NCBI GenBank assembly: GCA_036287865.1
Contig: CP126743.1
Coordinates: 62,001-126,000, forward strand
Direction: 5' to 3'
Source of the DNA: Fluviibacter phosphoraccumulans_A
GTDB taxonomy: Bacteria > Pseudomonadota > Gammaproteobacteria > Burkholderiales > Rhodocyclaceae
Length of the DNA: 64,000 nucleotides
Part shown: positions 36,768-47,086 of the stretch, one piece after another
Layout: each line of letters starts with the position of its first letter
How positions within the stretch are numbered: the first letter of the stretch is position 1
Notes under the pieces: generated by a model
Told to the model about the DNA's origin: nothing
Seen by the model: the letters and a program-made list of their open reading frames with translations, nothing else
Database searches by the model: none
Program-made: the position numbers and the translations under genes

Positions 36768-38218
36768 TTAATCGCAGCCTTAAAGAGCTGAGCGCCGCCC
36801 TGGCCGCCAAGCAGGTTTCCAGCCTGGAACTCACCGACCTCTTTTTGAGTCGCATCGCCCAGCACAATCCGCTGATTAATGCCTTTGTCACCGTTGACGA
36901 AGAAAAATCCCGCGCTGCAGCCAAAGCCGCCGACGCTGCCCGCGCCGCCGGCAATGCCGGCCCGCTGACGGGTGTGCCGATCGCCCATAAAGACATCTTC
37001 TGTCAGGACGGCTGGCGCACCACCTGCGGTTCTCGCATGCTGGAAAACTTTATCGCCCCTTATAACGCTACGGTGATCGAGCGTTGTAATCAGGCCGGCC
37101 TGGTACCACTGGGCAAGGTGAACATGGATGAATTTGCCATGGGCTCCTCTAACGAAACGTCTTATTACGGCCCAGTCCGCAACCCTTGGGATACCGATCG
37201 CGTACCCGGTGGTTCATCGGGTGGTTCGGCCGCTGCGGTAGCTGCACGCCTGGCACCGGCCGCCACCGGCACCGATACCGGCGGCTCAATTCGCCAACCG
37301 GCAGCCCTCTGTGGCCTGACTGGTCTCAAGCCTTCCTACAGCACCGTCTCGCGCTGGGGCATGATCGCCTTTGCCTCGTCGCTGGATCAGGCCGGCCCCA
37401 TGGCCGCCTCGGCCGAAGACTGCAGCCTGTTACTGAATGCCTTCGCCGGTTTTGACGAGAAGGATTCCACCAGCCTAGAGCGTGACAACGAGGACTACAC
37501 CCGTTCACTCGATCAACCACTCAAAGGCTTGCGCATTGGTCTGCCGAAAGAGTTCTTTGGTACCGATGGCGATGCCGCCACCATGGCTGCGATCGAAGCC
37601 GCACTGGCCGAGTACCGCAAATTGGGTGCCGAAACGGTGAAAGTTTCGCTGCCATCCATCGGCCAATCGGTATCTGCCTATTACGTGATTGCCCCGGCTG
37701 AAGCCAGCTCGAATCTGTCGCGTTTTGAGGGTGTACGTTACGGCTATCGCGCGTCAGGATATAGCGACCTTAACGACATGTACGCCAAGTCGCGCGCGCA
37801 GGGTTTCGGTGAAGAAGTAAAGCGCCGCATCCTGATTGGCACCTATGTGCTATCGCACGGCTACTACGATGCCTACTACCTGCAGGCACAACGTATTCGT
37901 CGTCTCATCGCCAGCGATTTTGAAGCCGCGTTCAAGCACTGTGACGTCATCGCCAGCCCAACGACCCCGGGCGCCGCCTTCAAGTTCGGTGAAAAATCTG
38001 CCGATCCGGTGCAGATGTATCTGTCCGACATCTATACCATCGGCGTTAACCTGGCCGGCATTCCGGCGCTGTCGCACCCCTGCGGTGAAATCAACGGCCT
38101 GCCTACCGGCATGCAACTGATTGGCCCGTACTTCAGCGAACACCGCCTGTTGAACGTTGCACACCAATATCAGCAAGTCACCGACTGGCATCGTCGTACG
38201 CCAGCTACCTTCGCCTGA
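36764..38218 (+). CDS. gatA: aspartyl/glutamyl-tRNA amidotransferase subunit A
   Basis: Amidase subunit that releases ammonia from glutamine. 484 residues of the amidase-signature family: catalytic lysine in VPIAHKDIF (near 79), GGSSGGSAAAVAA, and the serine pair in TGTDTGGSIRQPAALCG (near 170-180). Intact over 1.45 kb, 28 bases before gatB. Confidence 0.97.
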   Translation: MINRSLKELSAALAAKQVSSLELTDLFLSRIAQHNPLINAFVTVDEEKSRAAAKAADAARAAGNAGPLTGVPIAHKDIFCQDGWRTTCGSRMLENFIAPYNATVIERCNQAGLVPLGKVNMDEFAMGSSNETSYYGPVRNPWDTDRVPGGSSGGSAAAVAARLAPAATGTDTGGSIRQPAALCGLTGLKPSYSTVSRWGMIAFASSLDQAGPMAASAEDCSLLLNAFAGFDEKDSTSLERDNEDYTRSLDQPLKGLRIGLPKEFFGTDGDAATMAAIEAALAEYRKLGAETVKVSLPSIGQSVSAYYVIAPAEASSNLSRFEGVRYGYRASGYSDLNDMYAKSRAQGFGEEVKRRILIGTYVLSHGYYDAYYLQAQRIRRLIASDFEAAFKHCDVIASPTTPGAAFKFGEKSADPVQMYLSDIYTIGVNLAGIPALSHPCGEINGLPTGMQLIGPYFSEHRLLNVAHQYQQVTDWHRRTPATFA

Positions 38219-38246
38219 TTCACGTATCAAGACCAGAGAGCCCACT

Positions 38247-39689
38247 ATGACCTGGGAAGTTGTCATCGGCATCGAAACGCATGCCCAACTCGCCACCCAA
38301 TCGAAAATCTTTTCGGGGGCCGCCACTGCCTTCGGCGCCGAGCCGAATGTGCAAACCAGCCTGATCGACCTGGCCATGCCGGGTGTGTTACCGGTGGTGA
38401 ATCACAAAGCGGTTGGCTGCGCCATCCGCTTTGGCCTGGCCGTTGGCGCCAAGATCGATCAGTACTCCATTTTTGCGCGCAAGAACTACTTCTATCCCGA
38501 TCTACCCAAGGGCTATCAGATCAGCCAGTTCGAAAACCCCGTCGTGGTGGGTGGCCAGATCGTGCTGCAACTGGGCCAGGGCAAAGATGCCGTTGAAAAG
38601 GTGGTTAACCTGACCCGTGCGCACATGGAAGAAGATGCCGGCAAATCGCTGCACGAAGATTTCCATGGCCGTACTGGTGTCGACTTGAATCGTGCCGGCA
38701 CGCCGCTACTGGAAATTGTGTCCGAACCGGAAATGCGTTCATCGGCCGAGGCCGTTGCTTACGCCCGCGCGCTGCACAGCCTGGTGCGCTGGATCGGCAT
38801 TTGTGATGGCAACATGCAGGAAGGTTCCTTCCGCTGCGACGCCAACGTGTCGGTACGCAAACCGGGTCAGCCATTCGGCACCCGCCGCGAAATTAAAAAC
38901 CTCAACTCCTTCAGCTTCATGCAGCAGGCCATCGACTTTGAGGTGCAATGGCAAATTAATGAACTGGAAGAAGGTCGCGCCATTCAACAGGCCACCGTGC
39001 TATTCGATCCAGACACGGGTGAAACCCGTGCCATGCGCACCAAAGAAGATGCAATGGATTATCGCTACTTCCCAGACCCGGATCTCTTGCCTGTTGCCAT
39101 TAGCGACGAATGGATCGATCGTGTACGTGGCGAAATGCCAGAGCTGCCGCAAGCCATGCGCGAACGCTTCCAGACCCTGGGGCTCTCGGCATATGATGCC
39201 GCCGCCGTGACGGCCTCACTGGAGATTGCCCGTTACTACGAAGGCACCCTTAAGATTGCCGGCAATGCGCAAGCCAAAGTGGCTGCTAACTGGATCATGG
39301 GTGAACTGTCTGCACGTCTCAACCGCGAAGGTCTCGATATCGAAGCTGCGCCAGTGAGCTCGGAACAACTGGGTGGCCTTATCGCCCGCATTGCCGACCA
39401 GACCATTTCCAACGCCATCGGCAAAAAAGTGTTCGATGCCCTATGGCAGGGTCAGGGCAAGAGCGCCGATGAGATCATCGAAGCACAAGACCTGAAACAG
39501 ATCACTGATACCGGCGCCATTAAAGCGCTGGTCGACGAAGTCATCGCCGCCAACCCGGGCAACGTGGCCGAATTCAAAGCCGGTAAAGAGAAGGCACTCA
39601 ATGCGCTGGTCGGCCAGGTCATGAAGGCCGCTAAGGGCAAAGCCAACCCGCAACAGGTGAATGATCTGCTGAAGAAGAAACTCGGTTAA
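38247..39689 (+). CDS. gatB: aspartyl/glutamyl-tRNA amidotransferase subunit B
   Basis: Kinase/tRNA-binding subunit of GatCAB. 480 residues from ATG 38247 (family start WEVVIGIETHAQL); a longer reading from 38157 overlaps gatA. Motifs are YFYPDLPKGYQISQFE, HMEEDAGKSLHE, the metal region SFRCDANVSVR and the C-terminal YqeY-like helical domain ending VNDLLKKKLG. A strong terminator follows. Intact. Confidence 0.96.
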   Translation: MTWEVVIGIETHAQLATQSKIFSGAATAFGAEPNVQTSLIDLAMPGVLPVVNHKAVGCAIRFGLAVGAKIDQYSIFARKNYFYPDLPKGYQISQFENPVVVGGQIVLQLGQGKDAVEKVVNLTRAHMEEDAGKSLHEDFHGRTGVDLNRAGTPLLEIVSEPEMRSSAEAVAYARALHSLVRWIGICDGNMQEGSFRCDANVSVRKPGQPFGTRREIKNLNSFSFMQQAIDFEVQWQINELEEGRAIQQATVLFDPDTGETRAMRTKEDAMDYRYFPDPDLLPVAISDEWIDRVRGEMPELPQAMRERFQTLGLSAYDAAAVTASLEIARYYEGTLKIAGNAQAKVAANWIMGELSARLNREGLDIEAAPVSSEQLGGLIARIADQTISNAIGKKVFDALWQGQGKSADEIIEAQDLKQITDTGAIKALVDEVIAANPGNVAEFKAGKEKALNALVGQVMKAAKGKANPQQVNDLLKKKLG

Positions 39690-39706
39690 TCAAGCAACTC
39701 TAAAAC

Positions 39707-39738
39707 AAAAAAGGCCGTTCATTCGAACGGCCTTTTTT
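39707..39738. terminator. bidirectional intrinsic terminator between gatB and pyrE
   Basis: A perfect 14-base inverted repeat, AAAAAAGGCCGTTC / GAACGGCCTTTTTT around ATTC, gives a GC stem flanked by A and T runs. It can end transcription from gatB on the plus strand and from convergent pyrE on the minus strand. Confidence 0.9.
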
Positions 39739-39755
39739 ATGCAGACTAGCTCAAA

Positions 39756-40394
39756 TTAAACCCCGTACTGTTCCCGATACGCCGCAACCGCCGGACGATG
39801 GCTGGCGAGATCGACATTGTTCTTGAGGAAGTCAAGTAGGTCCGCCAGGTTAGCGATGGCAACCACCGGGATGCCATAGGACGCAGACACTTCATGCACC
39901 GCTGACAGTCCACCCGTGCCGCGTTCCATACGATCCAGCGCAATCAGCACCGCGACCGGGGTCGCACCCTGATTACGGATCAGCTCAACGGATTCTCGTA
40001 CCGAAGTGCCGGCTGAAATGACATCATCAACGATGAGCACACGTCCTTTGAGCGGCGCACCGACGATGGTGCCACCTTCGCCATGGTCTTTGGCTTCTTT
40101 GCGGTTGAATGCGTACGGGAAGTTGTGCCCATGCTGCGCCAAAATCACCGAGATGGCAGCAACAAGTGGGATCCCCTTGTAGGCTGGCCCGAATAGCATG
40201 TCAAACTGCAAACCGAATTCGATCAAACGACCGGCGTAGAACTCGGAGAGTTTGGCCAGTGCCGCACCATCCTGAAACAGACCGGAATTAAAGAAGTACG
40301 GCGACAAGCGGCCGGCCTTGGTTTTAAATTCGCCAAAACGTAGGACATTCTGATCTAGAGCGAAACGAATGAAATCGTGGCTGAGTGTCAACAT
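39756..40394 (-). CDS. pyrE: orotate phosphoribosyltransferase
   Basis: Makes OMP from orotate and PRPP. 212 residues with FKTKAGRLSPYFFNSG, FDMLFGPAYKGIPLVAA, YAFNRKEAKDHGEGG and the PRPP loop RVLIVDDVISAGTSVRES. Normal length, intact, convergent with gatB. Confidence 0.96.
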   Translation of the reverse strand: MLTLSHDFIRFALDQNVLRFGEFKTKAGRLSPYFFNSGLFQDGAALAKLSEFYAGRLIEFGLQFDMLFGPAYKGIPLVAAISVILAQHGHNFPYAFNRKEAKDHGEGGTIVGAPLKGRVLIVDDVISAGTSVRESVELIRNQGATPVAVLIALDRMERGTGGLSAVHEVSASYGIPVVAIANLADLLDFLKNNVDLASHRPAVAAYREQYGV

Positions 40395-40472
40395 GAAAAA
40401 CTTTCTTCAATTTTTGAAACAATGCATGCATTATCTCAAGAACTTGCCCGATAGCCATCGCAATTCTCCTGA

Positions 40473-41336
40473 TTAAATCATTCGGTCAATCAGCTCTACC
40501 CAGTGGCGTACCGGCACATCAGTGCCCGATTGCAGGTGATTGATACAGCCCACGTTACCCGAGACAATTTCCTGCGGCTCGGTTTTGAGGATGCTTGTAA
40601 TCTTGCGGCTCAGCAATTCTTGCGAAAGCGCCGGTTGCAGAATGGCATAGGTGCCGGCAGAGCCACAGCACAAATGACTGTCTTGACAGAGGCGCACAGT
40701 TACACCTAAGCCGCCCAGCAAGCTTTCTACCGGGCCACGGATTTTCTGGCCATGCTGCAACGTACATGGCGGGTGATAGGTCACGCGCTCGGGGATTGCG
40801 CCCTGGCGTTTGCTTCGCGCCAGCGTGCCAATCTGTGCCGCATAGTCCGGCAGAATTTCACTTACGTCCTTAGCCATCGCCGCAATACTTTTCTTCAGCG
40901 CCGCCGGCAGCAACGGTCGCACATAACGACCCGCACCCAGAAGGAATGCAAACACATGGCGTCGGCTCAAAGTTTCTCGCATCAACCAGCGTTGTGCGCG
41001 TTGCGACAACGGACGCACGACGCGTTCGTCGACATAACGGCGGCCGATATCCACCAGGCGACCATAGCGCACACCCGACGGGCAAGTGGATTCACCGTTC
41101 CGACAGGTGAGGCAGCGATCTAGATGACTCTGGGTCTTTGCGGTTACCGGTGCGCCTTCCACCATTTCTTTCATCAGGTAGATACGACCGCGCGGGCCAT
41201 CGAGCTCGTCACCCAGCACCTGATAGGTTCGGCACGTGGCGGTACAGAAGCCACAGTGCACACATTTGTTAACAAGGGTCTTGAATGCACCGATGTCGGC
41301 ATCATTCTGGAATTCGGGAACAATCTTGATCTGCAT
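40473..41336 (-). pseudogene. glcF: glycolate oxidase iron-sulfur subunit, internal deletion
   Basis: GlcF carries two 4Fe-4S clusters in glycolate oxidase. From ATG 41336 only 287 codons remain against about 400-410 in the family. VNKCVHCGFCTATCRTYQ and LLPAALKKSIA are followed directly by KDVSEILPDYAAQIG, so about 120-130 residues with the first CCG-type cysteine domain are missing without a frame change. In the second ferredoxin motif a cluster cysteine is Gly: LTCRNGESTCPSGV, where the family has CRNCE. The C-terminal half (YHPPCTLQHGQK, LCCGSAGTYAI) is normal. The frame stays open, but a working subunit is unlikely. A one-base loss in glcE also makes the two frames read as one. Confidence 0.85.
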
Positions 41337-41343
41337 GACGACC

Positions 41344-42443
41344 TCAGAGACCCTGATACAAACGGCCGGGATTAAAATCCCCTGCGGATCGAAAGTCTGT
41401 TTCAAACGACGATGAACAGCCATTAAGGCAGGCACGGGTTGCGCAAAAGTTTCGCCTTCACCATGTTGGTTGTTGAACCGAACGGCATGGCCGCCCAGCG
41501 CTTGTGCAGCATCACGAATGACATCCGCGCGCACATCGCTCCAGAGCCAGCGCTGTGCACCACCCCACTCAATCAATTGATGATGTGCGCCGGGCACTTG
41601 CTCGGCGGCAACCACCGGTGCAATCGCCGGTAGCGACAGACGCCATAACGTCTGCCCTGCGTTCATTTCATTCGCGTCACAAAAGAAAGCGTGCGTCTGA
41701 TCGCGCAGGCCATCCCAGAAGGCATCTGCCGTTGCAGTATCCACCTGCACACCCCCCATGCTCTGAACCGCCGAATCAACGGCCGCGCGTGCACCGCTCA
41801 AACGGACATAGAGCGCGCCGTTTTCCCAAACGCTGGCCGTTAACGGCAAAGGCTTGCCGGACCATTCGTTCACCTGTTGGATGCCGCCTGCTTCCGAGAG
41901 CTCGAAACGCAAGGTGGCACGCGCCAGTGCAAACGGCAACACCTTGAGCGATACTTGCGAGATCAGGCCGAGCACACCCATTGAACCCGTCATGAGGCGC
42001 GATACGTCATAAACCGCCACGTTTTTCATGACCTGGCCGCCAAACTTGAGCACATCTCATTTGTCATCGATCACGTGCATACCGAGCACGAAATCGCGCA
42101 CACCCCCAACAAACGGGCGGCCCGGGCCAGACAACGCGGTGGCAATGGTACCGCCTAACGTAGCCTCTGGTGCATAACGCGGCGGTTCAAAAGCCAGCAT
42201 CTGGCCACGCTCAGCTAATGCGGCTTCAATATCCGCAAGCGTCGAACCGCAGCGGGCTGTAATCACCAGTTCCGCCGGATCATAATCAACAATACCGCGG
42301 TGACCGCTCGTTGACAACGAACGCTGTGCAATCGTCGGATTGCCATACCAACGTTTGCTGCCAGAATCTTCGATATTCAATGGACAATGAGTTGCCGCAG
42401 CATCGCGGATCTGCGCAACGAATGCCTGGGTTAGATCTGTCAT
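41344..42443 (-). pseudogene. glcE: glycolate oxidase FAD-binding subunit, nonsense and frameshift
   Basis: GlcE is the second flavin-type subunit. The frame from ATG 42443 reads PCMH-type FAD segments (LNIEDSGSKRWYG, GTIATALSGPGRPFVGGVRDFVLG) and stops at TGA 42057-42059, in VIDDK-stop-DVLKFGGQVMKNV, probably from GGA. It reopens to about 41380. There FDPQGIL goes out of frame; one T added to the run restores NPGRLYQGL and a TGA at 41344-41346. A conserved glycine is Val (KNVAVYDVSRL, family KNVAGYD). The restored length of about 366 codons is normal. Confidence 0.88.
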
Positions 42444-42458
42444 ATCAATACGTCCAGC

Positions 42459-43920
42459 CTAGAAGCGCGGCAGATCGGCATGCGGCATCTGGCCACGATG
42501 CACATGCATCCAGCCATACTCGGCACACCGGTGCAGCGTTGGAATCAACTTGTCCGGATTGAGCAATTTAGCAGGATCAAACGCGGCTTTAACGTCAAAG
42601 AAGACATCGCGTTCTTTCTCCTCAAACTGCACGCACATGGTGTTGATCTTTTCGATACCCACACCATGCTCACCGGTCACCGTGCCGCCCAGGGCCACGC
42701 AGGCTTCCAGAATTTCATTACCGAAATCTTCGGCACGGTGCCACTGCTCTTCTTCCGAACCATCGAACAGAATCAGCGGATGCATGTTGCTATCGCCCGC
42801 ATGAAACACGTTCATGCAGCGCAAGCCATAGCGTTTTTCCATTTCCTTGATCTGGTTGAGCAAGGTTGCAATGTGCTTCTTAGGAATCGTGCCATCCATG
42901 CAGTAATAGTCTGGCGAAATCCGTCCCGCCGCCGGGAACGCATTTTTACGCCCGCTCCAGAAGCGCATCCGCTCGGCTTTGCTTTCCGACACCTGAATAC
43001 GCGTTGCGCCTGACTGACGCAGCACCGCGCTCATGCGCGCGATTTCCTCTTCCACTTCTTCTGCCGTGCCATCGGATTCGCACAGCAGAATCGCTTCTGC
43101 GTTTAAGTCGTAACCAGCATGCACGAACTCTTCAACCGCCCGCGTGGCCGGCTTGTCCATCATTTCCAGACCGGCGGGAATCAAGCCTGCCGCAATGACA
43201 TCCGCCACCGCATTACCGGCCTTGGTCATGTCGTCAAAGCTGGCCATGATGACGCGCGCGACTGGCAGCTTTGGAATCAGCCGTACGGTGACTTCCGTCA
43301 CAACAGCGAGTATCCCTTCGCTACCAATCATCACACCCAGCAGATCCAGGCTTGGCGCATCCAGCGCATCGGTACCAAATTCAACAACCTCACCATCCAT
43401 GAGGACGGCACGCACTTTAATCACGTTATTAACGGTGAGGCCGTATTTCAAACAATGCACACCACCGAAGTTTTCTGCCACGTTGCCACCAATCGAGCAG
43501 GCGATCTGGCTTGATGGATCCGGTGCATAGTACAAATCATAAGGTGCTGCCGCATCTGAAATGGCCAGATTACGCACGCCAGGCTGTAGCACCGCACGAC
43601 GGCTGAGCGGGTTTACGTCCAAAATTTTATTGAGCTTAGCTGTTGAAAGGACAACGCCTTCGGCCATGTGTATCGCCCCGCCAGACAAGCCGGTTCCCGC
43701 ACCACGTGGTACCACCTGCACACCGAACTCACCACATAATTTCAACACCGCTTGAACCTGCGCTTCGGTTTCAGGCAAAGTTACTGCCAGAGGCAGGGTG
43801 CGATAAGCCGCTAAACCATCGCACTCGTAGGGGGGAAGTATCTTCCTTTTGCCAAAGCACATTGGTTGCCAGCAGTACGCTTTGTAGCGCTTGAACCAAT
43901 CTTTGCCGTTTAGCGCTCAT
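42459..43920 (-). pseudogene. glcD: glycolate oxidase FAD-linked subunit, frameshifted near N-terminus
   Basis: GlcD oxidises glycolate to glyoxylate with FAD. Translation from ATG 43920 gives MSAKRQRLVQALQSV and TNVLWQKEDTSPL, then leaves frame at a run of six C (about 43825-43833 on the plus strand), where five would give SPYECDGLAAYR. The other 450 codons are open and normal: PRGAGTGLSGGAIH, GGNVAENFGGVHCLKYG, GVMIGSEGILAVVTEVT and NVFHAGDSNMHPLI. Only one homopolymer base separates this gene from an intact one, so it may be an error or a very recent loss. An internal start at 43862 would lack the first strands. Confidence 0.84.
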
Positions 43921-44030
43921 GACGCCCATTTATTTGGTGTAAGTGTGAGCCCTACTCATAGGCTTTCAACAAATTATAAAAAAACACGCAGGCACCACAC
44001 TATGAAAGTTTTTCTGCTAACGCATGAGAT

Positions 44031-44927
44031 TTATTCAGCCGTCTGCCCTAAAGAGTTCACCAACCATTCAATGAAAGCTGCGCACTCCGAACGTTCCGAA
44101 ACGCCCGGTTTCCTGCTCAGGTAATGATGATTGGGTGCGGCAACCGTACGCTCCGACAGGCGCACCAACCGTCCGGTCTCTAACCACGCAGCCCCCAAAG
44201 TCGTACGCGCCAGACACACCCCTAATCCGGCTGCCGATGCATCATAGAGCATGCCAAGATCATTAAATTTTGCCGTTGTCTGCAAGCGTGTTTTGTCCAG
44301 TTTGCAACTATCGAACCAGGTTTCCCATGGCTCCAGTTCGCTGTGAATTAGCAATGCTCTCGCTACCTGTTCCTCATTATCAAATCCACCCAGACTCCCG
44401 ACTTCGTTCAGATAATTGGGGCTACAGACCGGTGTCGCATGATCTGACAAGAGGTGTACTGATTCGCGGTCTGCAAACGGACCAACCCCAAAGGGCACTT
44501 CGAGATTAGTTTCCTGAGAAACCACATTGAATAGCGGTATCGAGATCTGCAATACCAGATCAATTTCAGGATAGGCGTACCGAAATAATGGTAGACACGG
44601 CATCAGAATCTGCCGGGAAAAGGTAGGCGTTACCGCAATCCGTAATTGGGTTCGTGCATCCTGAGTGGCGGCAGGTTCAGCAACCTGGAGAATCGCCAGC
44701 GCCTCACGTACCCGCTTAAGATAGGCCTCAACTTCTGGCGTTAAGCTGAAATCTTTGCGCACAAACAGTTTGAATTTAAGCTGCGTCTCAATCTGGCGAA
44801 TCCGGTGACTGATTGCGCTGGGCGTAATGTGCAACTCGTCTGCCACCTGCGTGACGTTTCGGTGTCGTGCCAGCGCTTCGAACGCCAGCAATCACTGAAT
44901 ATTCGGAATGCGTGGAATGATTGCCAT
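44031..44927 (-). pseudogene. LysR-type regulator (GcvA-like) with early stop
   Basis: From ATG 44927 the reading is MAIIPRIPNIQ, then TGA at 44892-44894 where the family has Trp (QWLLAFEA), so TGG to TGA is the simplest change. The rest is open: a winged-helix domain (RNVTQVADELHITPSAISHRIRQIETQL) and a periplasmic-binding-like effector domain. No good internal start precedes the DNA-binding helix. It sits between glxR and glcD on the same strand, so it is a likely regulator of the glycolate genes. That role is inference from position. Confidence 0.82.
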
Positions 44928-44940
44928 CGTCGGTTACCCG

Positions 44941-45819
44941 TTACCCTTCCTGCCCAGACAACCGCTCAAGCAGTTTCAACACCGCAATCGAATCTTCCTC
45001 ACCCAGACCGGAACCCACCATCGCCTTATACATCTGTGCCGTTGCCGCAGAGGCTGGTAAATAAAGGCCGAGGTCATGGGCTGTCTGCATCACGATATTC
45101 ATATCTTTCTCATGCATCCAGCTCTTGAAACCCGGCTTGAAGTTACGGTCAATCATGCGTTGCCCATGGTTCTCGAGAATTTTGGAACCGGCAAATCCAC
45201 CCATCAATGCTTCTCGTACTTTTGAGGGATCAGCGTCGTTCTTTTTAGCAAAGGCCATCGCCTCTGCAACAGCGAGTACGCCGACTCCGGTCAGAATCTG
45301 GTTAGCCGCTTTCGCCACCTGACCCGCCCCCGAAACACCAATGTGCACCACGTTCTTACCCATGCAGGCAAACAGCGGCTGCACCTTGTCAAACGCAGCT
45401 TTGTCACCCCCAACCATAATTGATAGGGTACACGCCACCGCGCCCACTTCGCCACCCGATACGGGCGCATCCATAAATGTCACACCCTCGGCTGCCAGAT
45501 CGGCACCGATGCTTTTAGCTGCCGCCGGCGGAATCGTGCTCATATCAACCGCAATCAGCCCGGGGCGCTTGCTTTGCACCACGCCCTGACCACCCAACAT
45601 GACTTCGCGCACATCCGGCGCATCAGCCACCATGGAAAACACCACATCAGCCGCAGCGGCAACAGCAGCCGGACTTTCGGCACCCTGCGCACCGGCCTCG
45701 AGCAACGATGCCATCGATTCCTTGCGGCGCGCCCAAACAGTCACTTCATTACCGGCTTTCAACAGGTTCAGCGCCATCGGGCGACCCATGATGCCTAAAC
45801 CAACAAAACCGACGCGCAT
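44941..45819 (-). CDS. glxR: 2-hydroxy-3-oxopropionate (tartronate semialdehyde) reductase
   Basis: NADH-dependent reductase making glycerate from tartronate semialdehyde in glyoxylate use. 292 residues: the Rossmann start VGFVGLGIMGRPMALNLL, catalytic-loop FMDAPVSGGEVGA (near 115-127), the lysine in GQVAKAANQILTG (near 165-177), and KDMNIVMQTAHDLG. Close relatives (garR, 3-hydroxyisobutyrate dehydrogenase) cannot be excluded, but the glc neighbours support this call. Intact, unlike the glcDEF and lysR genes downstream. Confidence 0.85.
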   Translation of the reverse strand: MRVGFVGLGIMGRPMALNLLKAGNEVTVWARRKESMASLLEAGAQGAESPAAVAAAADVVFSMVADAPDVREVMLGGQGVVQSKRPGLIAVDMSTIPPAAAKSIGADLAAEGVTFMDAPVSGGEVGAVACTLSIMVGGDKAAFDKVQPLFACMGKNVVHIGVSGAGQVAKAANQILTGVGVLAVAEAMAFAKKNDADPSKVREALMGGFAGSKILENHGQRMIDRNFKPGFKSWMHEKDMNIVMQTAHDLGLYLPASAATAQMYKAMVGSGLGEEDSIAVLKLLERLSGQEG

Positions 45820-45879
45820 AGCGACTCCCGAATCAAGGATAATGTGGTGCAGTTTCTCACAGTCTACGACCCACCGAAC

Positions 45880-46665
45880 ATGCGCATTATCTCTGCCAAC
45901 CTCAACGGTATCCGCTCAGCCTGGAAAAAGGGCTTTGCCGAATGGTTAGCCACCCAACAAGCAGACGCTGTCTGCACCCAGGAAGTGCGTGCCACACTCA
46001 AAGACATGGCCAAAGACGGCACCATGGAGAACCCCTGCGGCCTCACCGGCTACTGGTATCTCGCTGAGCGCCCCGGCTATAGCGGTGTTGGCATCTGGAC
46101 GCCACATCAGCCGTCACAAATTACCCAGGGCATTGGCCACCCCGACTTTGATGCCGAAGGCCGCTATCTGGAACTCGACCTAGGCAAAGTCACGATTGTT
46201 TCGCTCTATCTACCCTCTGGTTCCAGCTCTCCAGAACGCCAGACTGCCAAATTTTATTTCATGGATGAATTTCTGCCGCGCATGAAGGCGCTTAATGATT
46301 CCGGGCGCGAAGTGATTGTCTGTGGTGACTGGAATATTGCCCATAAAGAACAAGATCTTAAGAACTGGAAATCCAACCAGAAAAATTCCGGTTTCCTGCC
46401 AGAAGAGCGCGCCTGGATGACCCAGCTACTCGATGAGCTCGGCTGAATCGACGTTTACCGCACCGTGCATCCCGAGACCACCAATGAGTGCTACACGTGG
46501 TGGAGCAATCGCGGCCAAGCTTATGCCAATAATGTCGGTTGGCGTATTGATTACCAGATTGCCACACCGGGCATTGCTGCCACAGCACGTTCTGCATCGG
46601 TTTATAAAGATCAGAAGTTTTCGGACCATGCACCACTCGTAATTGATTACGACTTTGCGCTTTAA
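45880..46665 (+). pseudogene. xthA: exodeoxyribonuclease III with internal stop
   Basis: The AP endonuclease of base excision repair. From ATG 45880 the frame carries the family residues in ISANLNGIRSAWKKG, CTQEVRA, the SGVGIWTPHQP loop and VCGDWNIAHKEQDLKNWKSN. TGA at 46444-46446 (DELG-stop-IDVYR) stands where Trp is usual. The frame then stays open through TTNECYTWWSNRGQAYA, VGWRIDYQIA and the catalytic FSDHAPLVIDYD. The truncated product would lack the catalytic histidine. Restored length of 261 residues is normal. A single base separates it from an intact gene. Confidence 0.88.
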
Positions 46666-46759
46666 ATCATCCCTCATTGCCAGCGCCTCATGTTAAGCGT
46701 AGGCTAAGTTTACGGATGCAAGATAAGCATTTGTGAAGACACATTCAGAAAGGATTCAC

Positions 46760-47068
46760 ATGTCGAACACCACCGCCTCCAAAGAAAAACTCGTATCCGA
46801 CCTGAAACTGGTTGTTGCTGATACTGAAGAGTTGTTGCGGGCTACCGCTGGTCAGGCTGGCGAGAAAGTGACCGAATTACGTGGTCGTTTGGAGAAGCGT
46901 CTACAAGACACCAAGGTATCGCTCGCCGATGCCCAGGCGTACGCGACAGAGAAAGCCAAAGCAGCAGCACACGCTGCCGATGACTTCGTACAGACAGAAC
47001 CATGGAAAGCCGTGGGGATTGCTGCGGCACTGGGTCTGGCGCTCGGCGTGCTGATTGGCCGTCGTTAA
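46760..47068 (+). CDS. DUF883 (ElaB/YqjD-type) membrane-anchored protein
   Basis: A 102-residue protein: helical, charged N-terminal part (KEKLVSDLKLVVADTEELL, VTELRGRLEKRLQDTKVSLADAQ) and one C-terminal helix with the family ending VGIAAALGLALGVLIGRR. Relatives anchor ribosome-associated proteins in the inner membrane in stationary phase. First of a three-gene group with YqjE- and YqjK-like genes. AAAGGA precedes the start. Intact. Confidence 0.9.
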   Translation: MSNTTASKEKLVSDLKLVVADTEELLRATAGQAGEKVTELRGRLEKRLQDTKVSLADAQAYATEKAKAAAHAADDFVQTEPWKAVGIAAALGLALGVLIGRR

Positions 47069-47086
47069 TCGGCCGCGTTTCTCTAC

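Noticed and set aside
40473..42053. A single 526-codon GlcE-GlcF fusion protein
   Set aside because: The joined frame exists only because one T is missing near 41380. Restoring it recovers the normal GlcE end and a separate GlcF start at 41336.
43921..44030. Small gene between glcD and lysR
   Set aside because: The plus-strand frame there has no ribosome site, is antisense to the lysR end and has no family features; the gap more likely holds the glcD promoter.
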